Shown: in pieces, positions 47,106 through 58,339 of the stretch
Layout: each line of letters begins with the position of its first letter
How positions within the stretch are numbered: position 1 is the first letter of the stretch
Assembly: GCF_905404315.1 (NCBI RefSeq)
Contig: NC_066275.1
Location: 5,270,001 to 5,334,000 of the forward strand
Direction: 5' to 3'
DNA: 64,000 nucleotides
From: Leptidea sinapis
Taxonomy: Eukaryota; Arthropoda; Insecta; Lepidoptera; Pieridae
The notes under the pieces: model-generated
What the model was told of the DNA's origin: nothing
The model's input: the letters and a program-made list of their open reading frames with translations, nothing else
Databases searched by the model: none
Position numbers and translations under genes: made by a program

Positions 47106-47445
47106 AACAATTAATGCTCTTTAAAAAAATGTATTGGAAGAGCCTGCTTAGAGGAGCTGTTCGGGTTGATTCCAGCGGCCGAATTCCACCATCGGACCGT
47201 ACCACCCGCATCACGTTGACGGCTGGCATTCCACAACCGAGCGTTTTGCAAGAAATTTCTTTGTGGAATCAATTACCGGCTGCGGTTTTCCCGAACAGAT
47301 ACGGCTTAGGGACCTTCAAGAACAGAGCCGGCAACGCATCTCTTGACACCTGTTGTTGTGGATGTCCATGGGCGGTTGCCTCACCTCTCCCCATCCCGTG
47401 AGCCTCGTGCCCGTTTGCCCCCTCTTATATTAAAAAAAAAGAGTA
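47106..47445 (+). mobile_element. LINE C-terminal fragment with 3' end
   Basis: The plus strand encodes VRVDSSGRIPPSDRTTRITL, ISLWNQLPAAVFPNRYGLGT and FKNRAGN, then a Cys-rich end CCCGCPWAVASPLP. This is the terminal region of a Jockey/R1-like LINE, followed by a poly(A) run near 47432-47441. Related to, but distinct from, family D. 5'-truncated. Confidence 0.75.
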
Positions 47446-47490
47446 TTTTTGAAGGAAATTAAAAATAGAATTAATAGAAACTCTATAAAT

Positions 47491-47667
47491 TTATTTATGA
47501 TTGTGACACAAGTGAACAAGATCACCCTCACAAATATGAACATGTGCCTTACATCACAACTTGTATCTGAGCACACAACACCACCGCACTTTATATTGTC
47601 CTGCTCTTTCCTTTGCGTACCTCTGGCCATTTATAACATCGGGCACCTTACACTCTATTACACTCAA
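47491..47667 (-). pseudogene. mod(mdg4): Decayed FLYWCH exon 25
   Basis: The reverse strand reads NGQRYAKERAGQYKVRWCCV, then LRYKL, an in-frame TGA, and CKAHVHICEGDLVHLCHNHK, ending in TAA at 47491. All four zinc ligands (WCC, C after the stop, HNH) are present. The premature TGA sits just before the second Cys. Upstream, the likely acceptor TTTCTAG (47668) puts this frame in a different phase from every sister exon, so there is also a one- or two-base shift before NGQRY. Two independent lesions make it a pseudo-exon, but the remaining sequence is well preserved, so the loss is recent. Sequencing error could explain one lesion, not easily both. Confidence 0.8.
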
Positions 47668-50150
47668 CTAGAAATATATACTGCTTTAATCTCTCACCAT
47701 GATTTACTAAGTCTCTTACATCTATATGGCTACCAAAACAGACTTATTAAAACGAATATAATAGTAACTAAAATAATTATAAATTATATTTTGTACATAA
47801 ATAAATATTACATTTTACACATTTAGAAATTATTTTTGATCTATATGGGAAAATGATTGAATCTATGAGAACGCAATGATTCAAAATAAAGTTCTTGATA
47901 TCTGGCAGGAGTTATTTACAGGAACAGGATAACATAAACCGATAAGGGTGTCCCCTCGACTCGTCGTAGGTATTCAAAAATGGTAGATTGACGACCATGC
48001 CTACGCAAGTCTTCAGAAGCTGCCGATTTGAAAACAAATAAAGGCATACATTGGTAGTAGACATACAAGTATTACTACCAGAAACATATTTTAAATTTAC
48101 TTTTTATCAAATTAAGATCTATTTTGTCAAGTGTTTATATACACGTAAGAAAGAGGTCTTATGAGTGGGACATTAAATAAAACAAACTTTAAAAAAGAAC
48201 ATAAATATTATGTTAATGATAGCAACTATTTATTTTTTAGTAAAATATAAGACAAGATAAACATTACTCATAATTAAACACTGAACAAAAGCGATTTACT
48301 ATTTTATCCACCACCAATGCCTAAAGTAATATTTACGCTAGTAAGTAGTAACTATGTGCTTGTAATTGTTAGGATCGGTGACTTTGACATTGACTTTGAA
48401 CATTAATGGGGAGAGTTTTGTCTTTATGATAAATGTTTGTCGATACAAACATGGTATGAGGTATCTCGTGTTATATAACGTTTTTCAATCCATCAAAATA
48501 CATAATGTTGTCAAAAATAATCTTAGAGGTTGTCATTATTTTTAGGATAGGGAATTTACTTTGAAATGATGAACTTAAGGTTAAAAGTGACATGGAATAA
48601 TCTTTATTAGGTCATAATATTTGTCGGCTAAATGCGAATGTAAAGAAACAACCGACACAGTTACAGTGACATGTTATGAGAGATATACAATGTGTAAACT
48701 CGATGTATGGTTTTTGGCGTTTCGGTGATCCCTGGGGGTACACTGGGGATAATCAAATATGTTGTACTGCTCGGCTAATATGTTAATAACCCATTTCGAA
48801 GAACACAGTAATAATAATAAAGAAGACAGAGGACTCATTATGTTACCAAGTCGATAACGGCCGATATCAATCTATTTTTGTTATTCATCTGTTGTTATTT
48901 ATATAAAACCTATACAATATAACCACACAAAACGCTAACTGTTTCGTCCGAATTAAAAACAAACACGTTTTCCAAAACGACAAAACCTCTGTTGGGATCT
49001 TAATGTATTATTTTATTGTTAATACATACGTCAGTCAACTGTTCATTTTTATAAACATTACAGAAGTTATATCTGCAGGTATACAATACTAATACTTCAA
49101 CATTATACGTATAGAAAAAAAATATATTTTGACGCCAATATACAAACATTCACGTAATCGACAAAAGAATCATGCCTCATTTTGATTCACAATTCAAAAC
49201 TTAACACACTGTTATATAATCTCAATTTAATCTTTTTTTAAATTTTGTCAATATATTTACAAATACAGTTCCGTGAAAATTCATTATAGTACAATAACAT
49301 AAAATTGGCATCACCTTAGTATCATTAAGTGTATTACATGTCAGTATATTTGTAAGAATCTAGTTATAAACGATATGTGAGCAATAAGGCTTACAACGAA
49401 TCTATGTTAGAACAACGAAATGCAATGATGACTTTTAGAATTTGATTAAGACGGACATTAAATGACGTATCCTATCAGTAGAGGTGTTTTATATTATATT
49501 ATATTGGCTGAATACCATTACCTCAGCGAAAAGTGGTTTTTCAACATTCCATTTGTTGGAATCAATTCGACGGCCAGTTGCTTCGAAAAAAAGGAATTGA
49601 TTTATATGTATATATCTTATTCAATGACGTTCTATACACATAATATAATAATATTCGCAGTCTGATAGTGTCGTGTGCCAATTGTCACTGTCGAATCGGC
49701 TTCTAAATTGAACATACGTAACCTGAACTGAATTATTATTTTACATTTCTGTTTAGTACATATGTGTACTGTGTTATTGGCCAATAAAATTTTAAACAAC
49801 TAAAGTAAATGCGTCAATGTATAGATATAGCAGTCGAAGATTATTATGGTGTAATTTGTGGCAAGTTCCATATTTCGTCTTTGTTTTTTATACGACGTGA
49901 TATGTCAATATGTATCGCACGTCGTTGGTATTATTATAATAAATTCAACCGATAACTCCTAGCACTTTAAAATTGTACATCATTTATGCATACAATATAT
50001 TAAACTACCATATTAAGTGACTTATAATGATCTATATATTATAGTCTGTAGTACTCCTAAAATATACAAGCACAGAAAACACCTCTTCATGAGTTTTTTT
50101 ATAAAATTGGAAAACAATTAAAATTTCAAATTCGTATTCCTTGGATTTTT
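47668..50150. other. Long spacer
   Basis: About 2.5 kb of AT-rich sequence with no exon and almost no recognised transposon, apart from a LINE-type tail (GACTTTGACATTGACTTTGA) near 48380-48400. A T-rich start of the next LINE tail follows. Confidence 0.45.
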
Positions 50151-50275
50151 TTTATGGAACAGGAGGACAAACCAGCGTACCTGGTGTTAAGTGATCAACG
50201 CCCACATTCTCTTGCAACACCAGAGGAATCACAAGAGCGTTGCCGGCCTTTAATTAAGGTGTACGCGCTTTTTTT
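50151..50275 (-). mobile_element. LINE family D 3' tail
   Basis: AGGAGGACAAACCAGCGTAC and GAGCGTTGCCGGCCTTTAAT match 25085-25190. Short, minus. Confidence 0.65.
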
Positions 50276-52705
50276 GATGAGGTTTGGTGTGAAATGTTCG
50301 AGCATTCCGGCTTTTGTTACCCTTCATCCAAATCATATTATTACAGCTTTTGTACCAAAGTCTTAAAACTAAACACTGAACTGGTGATTTATAAAAAATA
50401 CTCTTTCCATAGACTAAATCGAAAGTTAAATTGACGGCTTATCTATAACACTTAAATATACCCATCATCGCCCTTAAAATAAATTTTAACTACGTGATAT
50501 TGGAACTTAATTAAATTTAATAGTCCAAATTATAATAGAGCAATTCCGGATTCACATTAAACGGGACACTTATTTGTTAGATACACGACCCGCGTAAATA
50601 TTACAAAATAGACAACTATTTAATAGATTGTTATTAGACAATATTGACGCCAGTATTTGTTTGTTTTTGTTATGTATGTAAAAATATCCTTTATCCAATA
50701 TAAAATTTGTAATGACACCCCAAAGTATTCCACAGTCTCATATAAAATATTCATCACTCAAGTAGTAGAAATATCAATAAACATTTTTTATAAAAAGCTA
50801 GATCTGATGATAATGATAAAATTAATGAAAATGATATATCAAAATAATCATATATAAAATGGTTGCAGTGGAATTACCGCTCTTCATTTTGTATTAGCTG
50901 TCAAAAGTTTTAAGAATAACAATACAATTTTGTTACTAAATAATGATTCTGACATGTAATGTGAATCCGACATTTGCTCCAAAATCTGCTTCAAGCCTCA
51001 ATATAACAATATATTTAAAAATTATTGAGAGCACCGTTCTTCGGATTTTTACAATTTAAGAGTTTCAAACAAATTTTCAAAAAGTATAAATGACTTTTTA
51101 CTGTTAATAAAAGAATACTTATACACATAATGGAACGTTTAACATTATATTACTACCAGAACAATCGAATCAAGATGTTGTTACATTAATTACATAAAAA
51201 AATATTAAATAAAAATAAACAAACATCCTCAACCAAACCAATTTGTAATGCATATTGCCATTAGATACATACCACACCATTTACTATACACGTTTTGATA
51301 AAAGTATACAACGTCGTTTGATACTTTTATTAATAATATGTTTTAAAGAAAATTATTGATAAAATCAGCGAAGCATGTTGATTTTTATATATGTTATTAA
51401 TTAAAGAAGATCAATTCAAACTACCAAATATTTTAGTAAATCCATTAAATCTCAAGTATTGCTCTTTCTTACGTTCATCCAATAGTTATGATATTACTTT
51501 TTGTTTGTTTATGTTGGCGATGTTCTCTTGCTAAAATTTAGGTCAATTTTAAACAGTTTCTAAGCAAATAAAGTAGCCACTTATTTTTTTATATAGACAA
51601 TTCTACACAAAGAATAGAAAAATTATTGTCCTTTCTAATTGATAACAGACCATTGCCTTTTTCAATTCTTACAAAAAAAATGTTTGTCTGCCGCTATATT
51701 GAATACTTTACAAGATAAATAATTATTTGTTGAGGCGTCATGATAATCAGCCGCTGATAGTTTGAAGTGTTAAGAGCTGAGCGGTCTTTTGTTTTGAATA
51801 GATGATATTATTTTTGTAGGTACTTATAGAGCATGCAACCCCTCTCGCAAAACCACATTTGCTGACGAACAATTATTGTTCTCAACAAAGCATTACCAAC
51901 TTTTGAAGAACTTCAAACCTTTACTGTCTTATTCATAATAAAACGCTTTTCGAAAGTATAAAGCTATAAGTATAAAACTAATAAGTTAAAACGTGTTTTA
52001 AGCCTATCGAACGTTCGATTATATTCGTTAGATAAATCTCCCATAACTAATGCGTCTCTATAGTACGCAATGTTGCCATTTTGTACAAAAAAACATGATT
52101 TTAACTAATTTAATGAGGAACTGGCAATGGAAACACACTTCTTTTCAATGTTAATGGTTTGTTAGTTGTCAAAAGTCGATGTCAAAATAAATTCAAACTT
52201 CAAAAATCAAGGTTTTGAAGTCTGTCGGTTGTCAATCTATGACGGATATCCAACAAATTTGAGCGGGAAGCTATTTATCACATTATTAAACGTCAAATAC
52301 GAGACAGCTGATCGATGTCGGCCATGTTTTTTTTTGCGTTCGAGTGCCTAAAATAGGTTTATAGAAGGGTCCTAGCTATTATAAGTCACGTCAGCTCTAT
52401 CGAAGAGATAATGAGCGTTTAACTCTAATATGCGATTATGAATACTATTTTTTATATATATTAGCGATATTTTGAATATCCGCTAAGTCTTTATGAATCA
52501 GACAGTAAGAAGATAACGCTGTATTATACATAGTAATGTATCGTACTAAAATTGCCGCCCGTTACAATTTAATTCTATTTATATTAATCTTTGCACAAAT
52601 GCCATGCACCCTTAAGGCAGTAAAGCCGGATGCATATTATAGTGAGATTATACAATACCATTAAAACAATAGAACAAAAGAACAATCGCCAACTATATCT
52701 GTATC
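50276..52705. other. Long spacer
   Basis: AT-rich, no exon, transposon or RNA recognised over about 2.4 kb. With 47668-50150 it forms the emptiest 5 kb of the array. Confidence 0.45.
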
Positions 52706-52926
52706 TCAAAATCTATTCGCACTTGTATGTGCCAGTGGGTCGTGGAAGCCCCACACGCGGACAATGGCGTTATCCATAGTATGCAATGACGCTCTGCAAC
52801 CAGCTTTCGCCTTCACACAAACCCATCTCGTTCTGCTTCCGTATTTATTGACTCTATTGAAGCGATACTGGCCGATCATTATTACTGGGTTTCCTCGCTG
52901 AGACTGTGCGAATACTGGGTTCAGAT
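52706..52926 (-). CDS. mod(mdg4): Terminal FLYWCH exon 26, His-x-His altered
   Basis: FLYWCH terminal exon. The acceptor ACTTTCAG ends at 52927; AT completes the split codon, then LNPVFAQSQRGNPVIMIGQY. Ligands W34-x-C36, C42-43 (KAGC) and H61 are present, but the last His is Pro (FHDP). The frame continues LAHTSANRF to the stop at 52706. The His five residues on (H66) may or may not serve. The core RTRWVCVKAKAGCRASLHTM is otherwise sound. Similar loss occurs in exon 32330. Confidence 0.85.
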
Positions 52927-53244
52927 CTGAAAGTGAATTCATCGTTTAGTAATTGTTCTAAATCTCAGTTTCTTTATAAATTTCGACATGTCCTATTGCA
53001 AGCAAATTGAGTAATAGCTGTATACTAAATTATTAAAAACATTGAAAATACTTTTAACAGTTGAGCAGATGTTCAGTTGATGCTGACCAACACTAACAAT
53101 TTATTATTTTACTCCGATCATTAAAGAGCTTTATGAACTAAGACCGGAACTCATCGAATATTTATTTGTAGCATTGCTTTCATGGGAAATGCAAATAAAT
53201 TAGGTATCTTGTGTAATTTGATCAGACGCAACCGTTCTAGTTTT
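52927..53244. other. Spacer
   Basis: AT-rich; nothing recognised. Confidence 0.4.
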
Positions 53245-53660
53245 ATTGATTTAAGAGGAGAACAAACGAGCGTACGGATCACTTGACGTGGAGTAATCAG
53301 TGCCCCCCACATTCTCCTCCAATAATCTGTATTGGAATCACAGAATAGTTGTGAAGAAAGATGATGAAAGAAAAGAAGTCTTCTGTTTCAATCTTTTAGA
53401 AAGATGTACGCGTCGTTTTTGAAAGTACCCTTGTCCAATGGTCCTGGAAACACGGCACAAGGAAGCTTATTCCATAGCTTGGTTATACATGGAAGAAAGT
53501 TCCTTGACTGTACTGTGGAGGAACACATCCAGATGGTGGAGATGATATTCTAATGTGTGGGTTGTTGTGCGAAGGTGGGATTCAGCGGTTTGACTCAGGT
53601 CAAACAGCTCTTCGGAACACTACGGATGGATGTGGTAAAAGACACAATGATTTCAGTGAA
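53245..53660 (-). mobile_element. LINE family D fragment, decayed
   Basis: GAGAACAAACGAGCGTACGG, AGTACCCTTGTCCAATGGTC, GGAACACATCCAGATGGTGG and CAGCTCTTCGGAACACTACG follow the order of 25085-25420, with small insertions (53330-53400) and deletions. Minus orientation, old. Confidence 0.75.
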
Positions 53661-54402
53661 GTGAGGTCAATTATTCTTGTTCGAAGTTATTTTACGATCA
53701 CTCCACAGTGATTATCGCTTCATAAACTAAAAAAAAACATCTTATTTGCAGTTTTAAGAACAGTTTGTGAAGTTTTTTAATAATTGAATGAGAAAGAAAA
53801 AGGTATTATTAAAACTAATGCCATAAAAGAGATTACTTTATTAGAAAAAAAAAGGAACAACTATGCTAATTTGAATATGATGAATCAATATAATTTAAAA
53901 TTTTAAACTTGATTTTATAAATTACTAATTTAATCTAATTTAACCCAAGTACTAACCTTACAACAATTACTAGTCATGATAATTTCAAGAATACAACATT
54001 ATAATACTTGTAAAAACAAAAGTTGAATTTCGCTCATTGTTTGTAGTCGCCGACGTTTTGTTTGACCACGTACCAAATAACATCAGCTGCTTAAAAATAC
54101 AACTATCACGGCATCAATCTCAAGCATAACTAACATTTCATTTCATTTCTTCATATCAGTTACAATATTCTTAAAACAAAGCAAATGAAACACTATCTAG
54201 ATAGCAGAAACTATATCTACGATAATACGATGATTACAACACATCCTAAATTACTATTAAAATTAATCATATTAAAATTCAAGTCTACGTCGGTGCCGTA
54301 CAAAGTAGTTAAAAGTAAGAATTTTATTGCTGATAATAATTATTATTCCATTCTTGGACATACGTCACTGTTAACCAATTAGAGTTTAGTGAATTGATAT
54401 TA
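53661..54402. other. Spacer
   Basis: AT-rich; nothing recognised. Confidence 0.4.
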
Positions 54403-55213
54403 TAAGAGCGCTTTCGCACTATGTCCGATCAGAGTCCGATCCGTATCTGTGAAAATACAGGTCTGGAATTCTCGGACCGAATTCGGATATTGCTATCGCA
54501 TTAGTCCGATCTCCAATCCAATTTCAAGCAATTCAGGGGCCACTTTTTGGGATACGGCATTTTACGCGAATCCACACTAAAACATTCAGGTCGTTGATCA
54601 TGAATCTTTCAATCGGCGTCAACTTCTGGTAATGCTATTGTACGTACGAAGGCGCAAAAAAGTAAATAATCTGGGTGTGCTCTCTCTTGGTGGACCGACG
54701 TTTAAATGGAGCTTTGTACAATCACCACGCAGTGTTACGTCAATGTGACAGGAAATTTAATAATTACTAACGAATGAGTGTGTCGACATTCGATTGTATT
54801 TTACATCACATAAAAGATAATATTTTCAGACAAGACACAACATTTAAACAAAGTATCTCGCCAGAAGAAATACCTGCATTCACATTAAGGTAAGTAAAAC
54901 TCAATTCTTAATTAGAGAATATTTATTATTGTATACTTATAAGTACTTATGAAGGTAGATCAACACTACACATCCCTTTCATTCGGATTCGGATTGGATG
55001 CAGTGTGCGAGCGTCCATACAAATAATACTATGGCTACTTCCGTCCGTCAATCTTCTCTGGCACGGAGATTAACGGTTGACGGAAAGAAATCAGATGAGG
55101 AAGCCGGATCTAGTTCGTAAACTACCATAGAAATAGTTCTACAACTACTTCGGATCCGTGTTTTCACGGGTACGGATCGGACTTTGATCGGACGTAGTGC
55201 AAAAGAGCTCTTA
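54403..55213 (+). mobile_element. PIF/Harbinger-like element, internally deleted
   Basis: The ends TAAGAGCGCTTTCGCACTAT and (inverse of the right end) TAAGAGCTCTTTTGCACTAC extend as about 55-bp imperfect inverted repeats containing GTCCGATC and GTCCGATCCGTA. Inside, the plus strand has STFDCILHHIKDNIFRQDTT, FKQSISPEEIPAFTLR and then a splice donor GTAAGT at 54892-54897. This matches the N-terminal part of Harbinger nucleases (the 'QDTxFRxxIxPEExLAxTLR' stretch). The remainder of the transposase is missing. Confidence 0.8.
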
Positions 55214-55699
55214 GGCCTATATTTACAGCATGCTTTAACAGTTCCTGCGTAAAGTCTGTCCATTCAAGAATTTATTTCCAGTTTATGGCATCTTATGCTG
55301 CAGTAGTCATTCTAATATACAGTGTAACAAACAACAACTATATCAATAGTTTATAGTATCATGGGATCTATTTCATTAACGTTGCCCTGGTCCTGTATTT
55401 CAGCTCATTGGTCTGAGAAAAACATATCAACTCCTTATATTGGATATAATTTAGATCAGAAACAAAATTCGAATGCTTTCTACAACATATTATGCTTCAA
55501 ACACTGGACCATCTATGGCACCTTTATTCAATCAAGTTTTGGTCCAATTATTTTGCAAAACAATGCTTTAAAATTAAAGGTCTTACTATTTTACCTTAAT
55601 AATAAGCAATACTAAATGTTTTAGTGATCAAAAGATAACCACATCACAACAATTTTTCACATAATGGCAGTAATATAAAATTGTAAATCAACCAAAGAG
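55214..55699. other. Spacer
   Basis: AT-rich. A plus-strand frame at 55361-55615 has no recognised motif. Confidence 0.4.
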
Positions 55700-55887
55700 T
55701 TAATGGTTGTGAGAACCGAGGGTCTTCACTATAACGTTATCGACAGTAGTGATAGCGGCATTACACCCATACTTCTTCTTGATGCAGGTCCAACGAACCT
55801 TGGATCCCCAACAGGCGTGCTTGTTGAACCTCCACTCCCCGATCTGGACCACCAGATTACCGCGCTGCGAGAGTCCAAACTTTGGTT
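55700..55887 (-). CDS. mod(mdg4): Terminal FLYWCH exon 27
   Basis: Complete FLYWCH terminal exon. The acceptor GTTTCCAG ends at 55888; AA completes the split codon, then PKFGLSQRGNLVVQIGEWRF. Ligands are W32-x-C34, C41 and H59-N-H61, then stop. SQRGN and the VRWTCIKKKYGC core relate it to the 52706 exon. A Met lies just before the acceptor by chance. Confidence 0.92.
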
Positions 55888-56598
55888 CTGGAAACATCAG
55901 CTTTCTTTAGTCTTACACCTAAATATCAACTCCTTATTTTATAGCTATATTAGCATAACTAAATCATGCAAATAGATAAAATATATGTCTTAATCGAACT
56001 ATAGAGTCTATATCATATTGATTGATTGGGAAATTTAAAGTATTATCATTATACTTTAAATTTCCCAATCAACCACTTTCCCATCTCAGACCATAAATTG
56101 ACATATCCAGGAAATTCTATTCGATAACTTCTTTGTGAATCACTCAGATTTTTCTTATCTATACATAATGAACATTATTCTGCCGATAACACATTGAATA
56201 AATACATGTATTCTACAATTTTTATTCTATGTTCTGTATCATCGTTTGCACAGTATATTACTTATCTTAAACATGTTTAATCAAAACAAAACGAAATAAA
56301 AACAAATCTGCCACGATATGGCAAAAACACAAACAAGACATGTTGTAACTTGTAAGTTAACTAATTTAACATTTATTTATTAACTCTGTCTCAGACAGAC
56401 AGAGCAGAGGGAACTGAATATTAAAGAACGGATGTATGCACTTCGGGCACATCACACGGAAACCAGCAGACAACCAAAAGAAGTTAGCTCATTGTCACTG
56501 GAAAAACCACAACACCACATTCACAATAAAAATATTCTTGAATTGAGTCATTAAATTGTTTATCTAAAATATTTAACTAAATAAAAATAAATAGACAT
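55888..56598. other. Spacer with perfect hairpin
   Basis: TGATTGGGAAATTTAAAGTA (56023-56042, arm to 56043) and its inverse (56051-56071) form a perfect 21-bp inverted repeat with a 7-base loop. No gene. Confidence 0.7.
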
Positions 56599-57059
56599 TG
56601 TGTGACATTATACAATATAATTTTAATTCTATAAACATAATTTACATAAATTACTAAGGAATGATAAAAGAAATAATAATTTAATAAAATTGTGTAACAT
56701 TATACAATATAATTTTATTTCTATAAACATAATTTACATAAATTACTAAGGAATGATAAAAGAAATAATAATTTAATAAAATTGTGTAACATTATACAAT
56801 ATAATTTTAATTCTATAAACATAATTTACATAAATTACTAAGGAATGATAAAAGAAATAATAATTTAATAAAATTGTGTAACATTATACAATATAATTTT
56901 AATTCTATAAACATAATTTACATAAATTACTAAGGAATGATAAAAGAAATAATAATTTAATAAAATTGTGTAACATTATACAATATAATTTTAATTCTAT
57001 AAACATAATTTACATAAATTACTAAGGAATGATAAAAGAAATAATAATTTAATAAAATT
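56599..57059. repeat. Tandem array, 92-bp unit, five copies
   Basis: The marker AAGGAATGATAAAAG recurs at 56656, 56748, 56840, 56932 and 57024, exactly 92 bases apart. The units are nearly identical (one visible change, TTTTATTTC for TTTTAATTC, in the second copy), so the array is young or homogenised. AT-rich, no coding frame. Confidence 0.95.
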
Positions 57060-57079
57060 AACCCTCAGTGACTATTCTT

Positions 57080-57116
57080 GGACGACGCCTGAGCAAATAT
57101 GGCTCAGGCGTCGTCC
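57080..57116. repeat. GC-rich hairpin beside tandem array
   Basis: GGACGACGCCTGAGC (57080-57094) and GCTCAGGCGTCGTCC (57102-57116) are a perfect 15-bp inverted repeat with a 7-base loop. It is strongly GC-rich within AT-rich DNA, 20 bp after the last 92-bp unit. Possibly the terminus of a Helitron-like element; no clear CTRR end follows. Confidence 0.85.
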
Positions 57117-57778
57117 ATAGTAAAATGTAAAACTGCCTTCACGAAATATGATGCGTTCTCCTCTAAGCTTTACAATAAGATTCATGACAAGACTTTATAT
57201 TGCTTAATATGTAGATACACCTAAGCAATATTGAGGTAAAAAAGAAAACCACCATCTTAAGCAATAATCATATTCAAAAACGGAAAGTCTACTGTAATCT
57301 ACTCACTAAGAATTAAACACACACACATACACACACATTCACACACACACACATTTAATTTTTATTTACTGTTAATTATGTTTCGTTAGTCATTGTCATT
57401 TGTCGAGAAATCACTGACCCCGAAGATACAGTTTTAACTAGTTTCGGGGTCAGAGATCCACCCGTTTTAATATCACTGCAAAACCATTTTTTAATGTTAT
57501 TATTATTTCAATTAACAATAAAAATATGTAAATAATTAGTATTATATAATAAATATTGTACATTTAGTAATTTAGGTCATTTGCAATAAGTGTTAAAAAA
57601 ATAATGAAATAAAGTATTATTATTAATATATAATAAATATAATATTAAATAATATGAAATGTATTTTAGTCCTTTTCATGTGCTTTCTATGACTTCGTCT
57701 TTATAATCTTTTAAATGTGTCAATTAAATCGATTACATACATGCAATATAAAGAATGGAAAAACAAATTAGGAAACAG
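57117..57778. other. Spacer with CA repeat and a second hairpin
   Basis: (CA)n at about 57319-57354. CTGACCCCGAA (57414-57424) and TTCGGGGTCAG (57443-57453) form an 11-bp inverted repeat. No gene. Confidence 0.65.
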
Positions 57779-57972
57779 TTAATGATTATGCCAACCATTA
57801 AGTTTAACCAGCCGATTTTCTACAGTCACAGCAAAACACCGACAATTCGTCTTCTTCCTAGACCCACACTCCCACCAGGTCTTTACTCCCCGACCCAGTT
57901 TCTTAATAAACTTGTAATCGCCCCAACTTATGACGGGGTTCCCAAATTTCGTCGTCTCAAATTTTATTGAGC
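57779..57972 (-). CDS. mod(mdg4): Terminal FLYWCH exon 28
   Basis: Complete FLYWCH terminal exon. The acceptor TTTTTTCAG ends at 57973; GC completes the split codon, then SIKFETTKFGNPVISWGDYK. Ligands are W33-x-C35, C43 and H61-N-H63, then TAA. Two residues after the second ligand Cys there is another (NCRCFAV), and the Trp is doubled (TWWEC). FETT and GNPV link it to 37382. Confidence 0.92.
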
Positions 57973-58239
57973 CTGAAAAAATCATATTTATATACTGTAA
58001 GTTTACTCGCAAATAATTTTTGGCATAGATGTACTTTTCTACTTACTTTTAGCAATTATAGTCAATATTTATTTATGGAACAAGTGGAGAAAAGCATATT
58101 CCAGACACCCGTTTATTAGTGATTTTTAGAAAAAAAAACAGAGGAATCACAATTATAAAAAAATTTCACAATTGAAGCGCACTACAACGAGTAAATTACT
58201 AAAAAAATACGACACTAGCACAACGAGGACAGGAAAAGG

Positions 58240-58325
58240 GGACAAACGAGCATACGGGTCACCTGTTGGTTAGTGATCACCTCAGCCCACACTCTCTCAT
58301 AACTCCACAGGAATCACAAGACCAT
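58240..58325 (-). mobile_element. LINE family D 3' tail
   Basis: GGGGACAAACGAGCATACGG and GTTAGTGATCACCTCAGCCC match 25085-25150. Short, minus. Confidence 0.6.
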
Positions 58326-58339
58326 AAACGATCTAATAA

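Noticed and set aside
47449..47826. 125-codon plus-strand open frame
   Set aside because: It is antisense to the decayed FLYWCH exon at 47491-47667 and its composition follows the reverse-strand coding sequence; no motif of its own.
55048..55263. Minus-strand frame of 71 codons
   Set aside because: Lies mostly over the right inverted repeat of the PIF/Harbinger relic, so it is not an independent gene.
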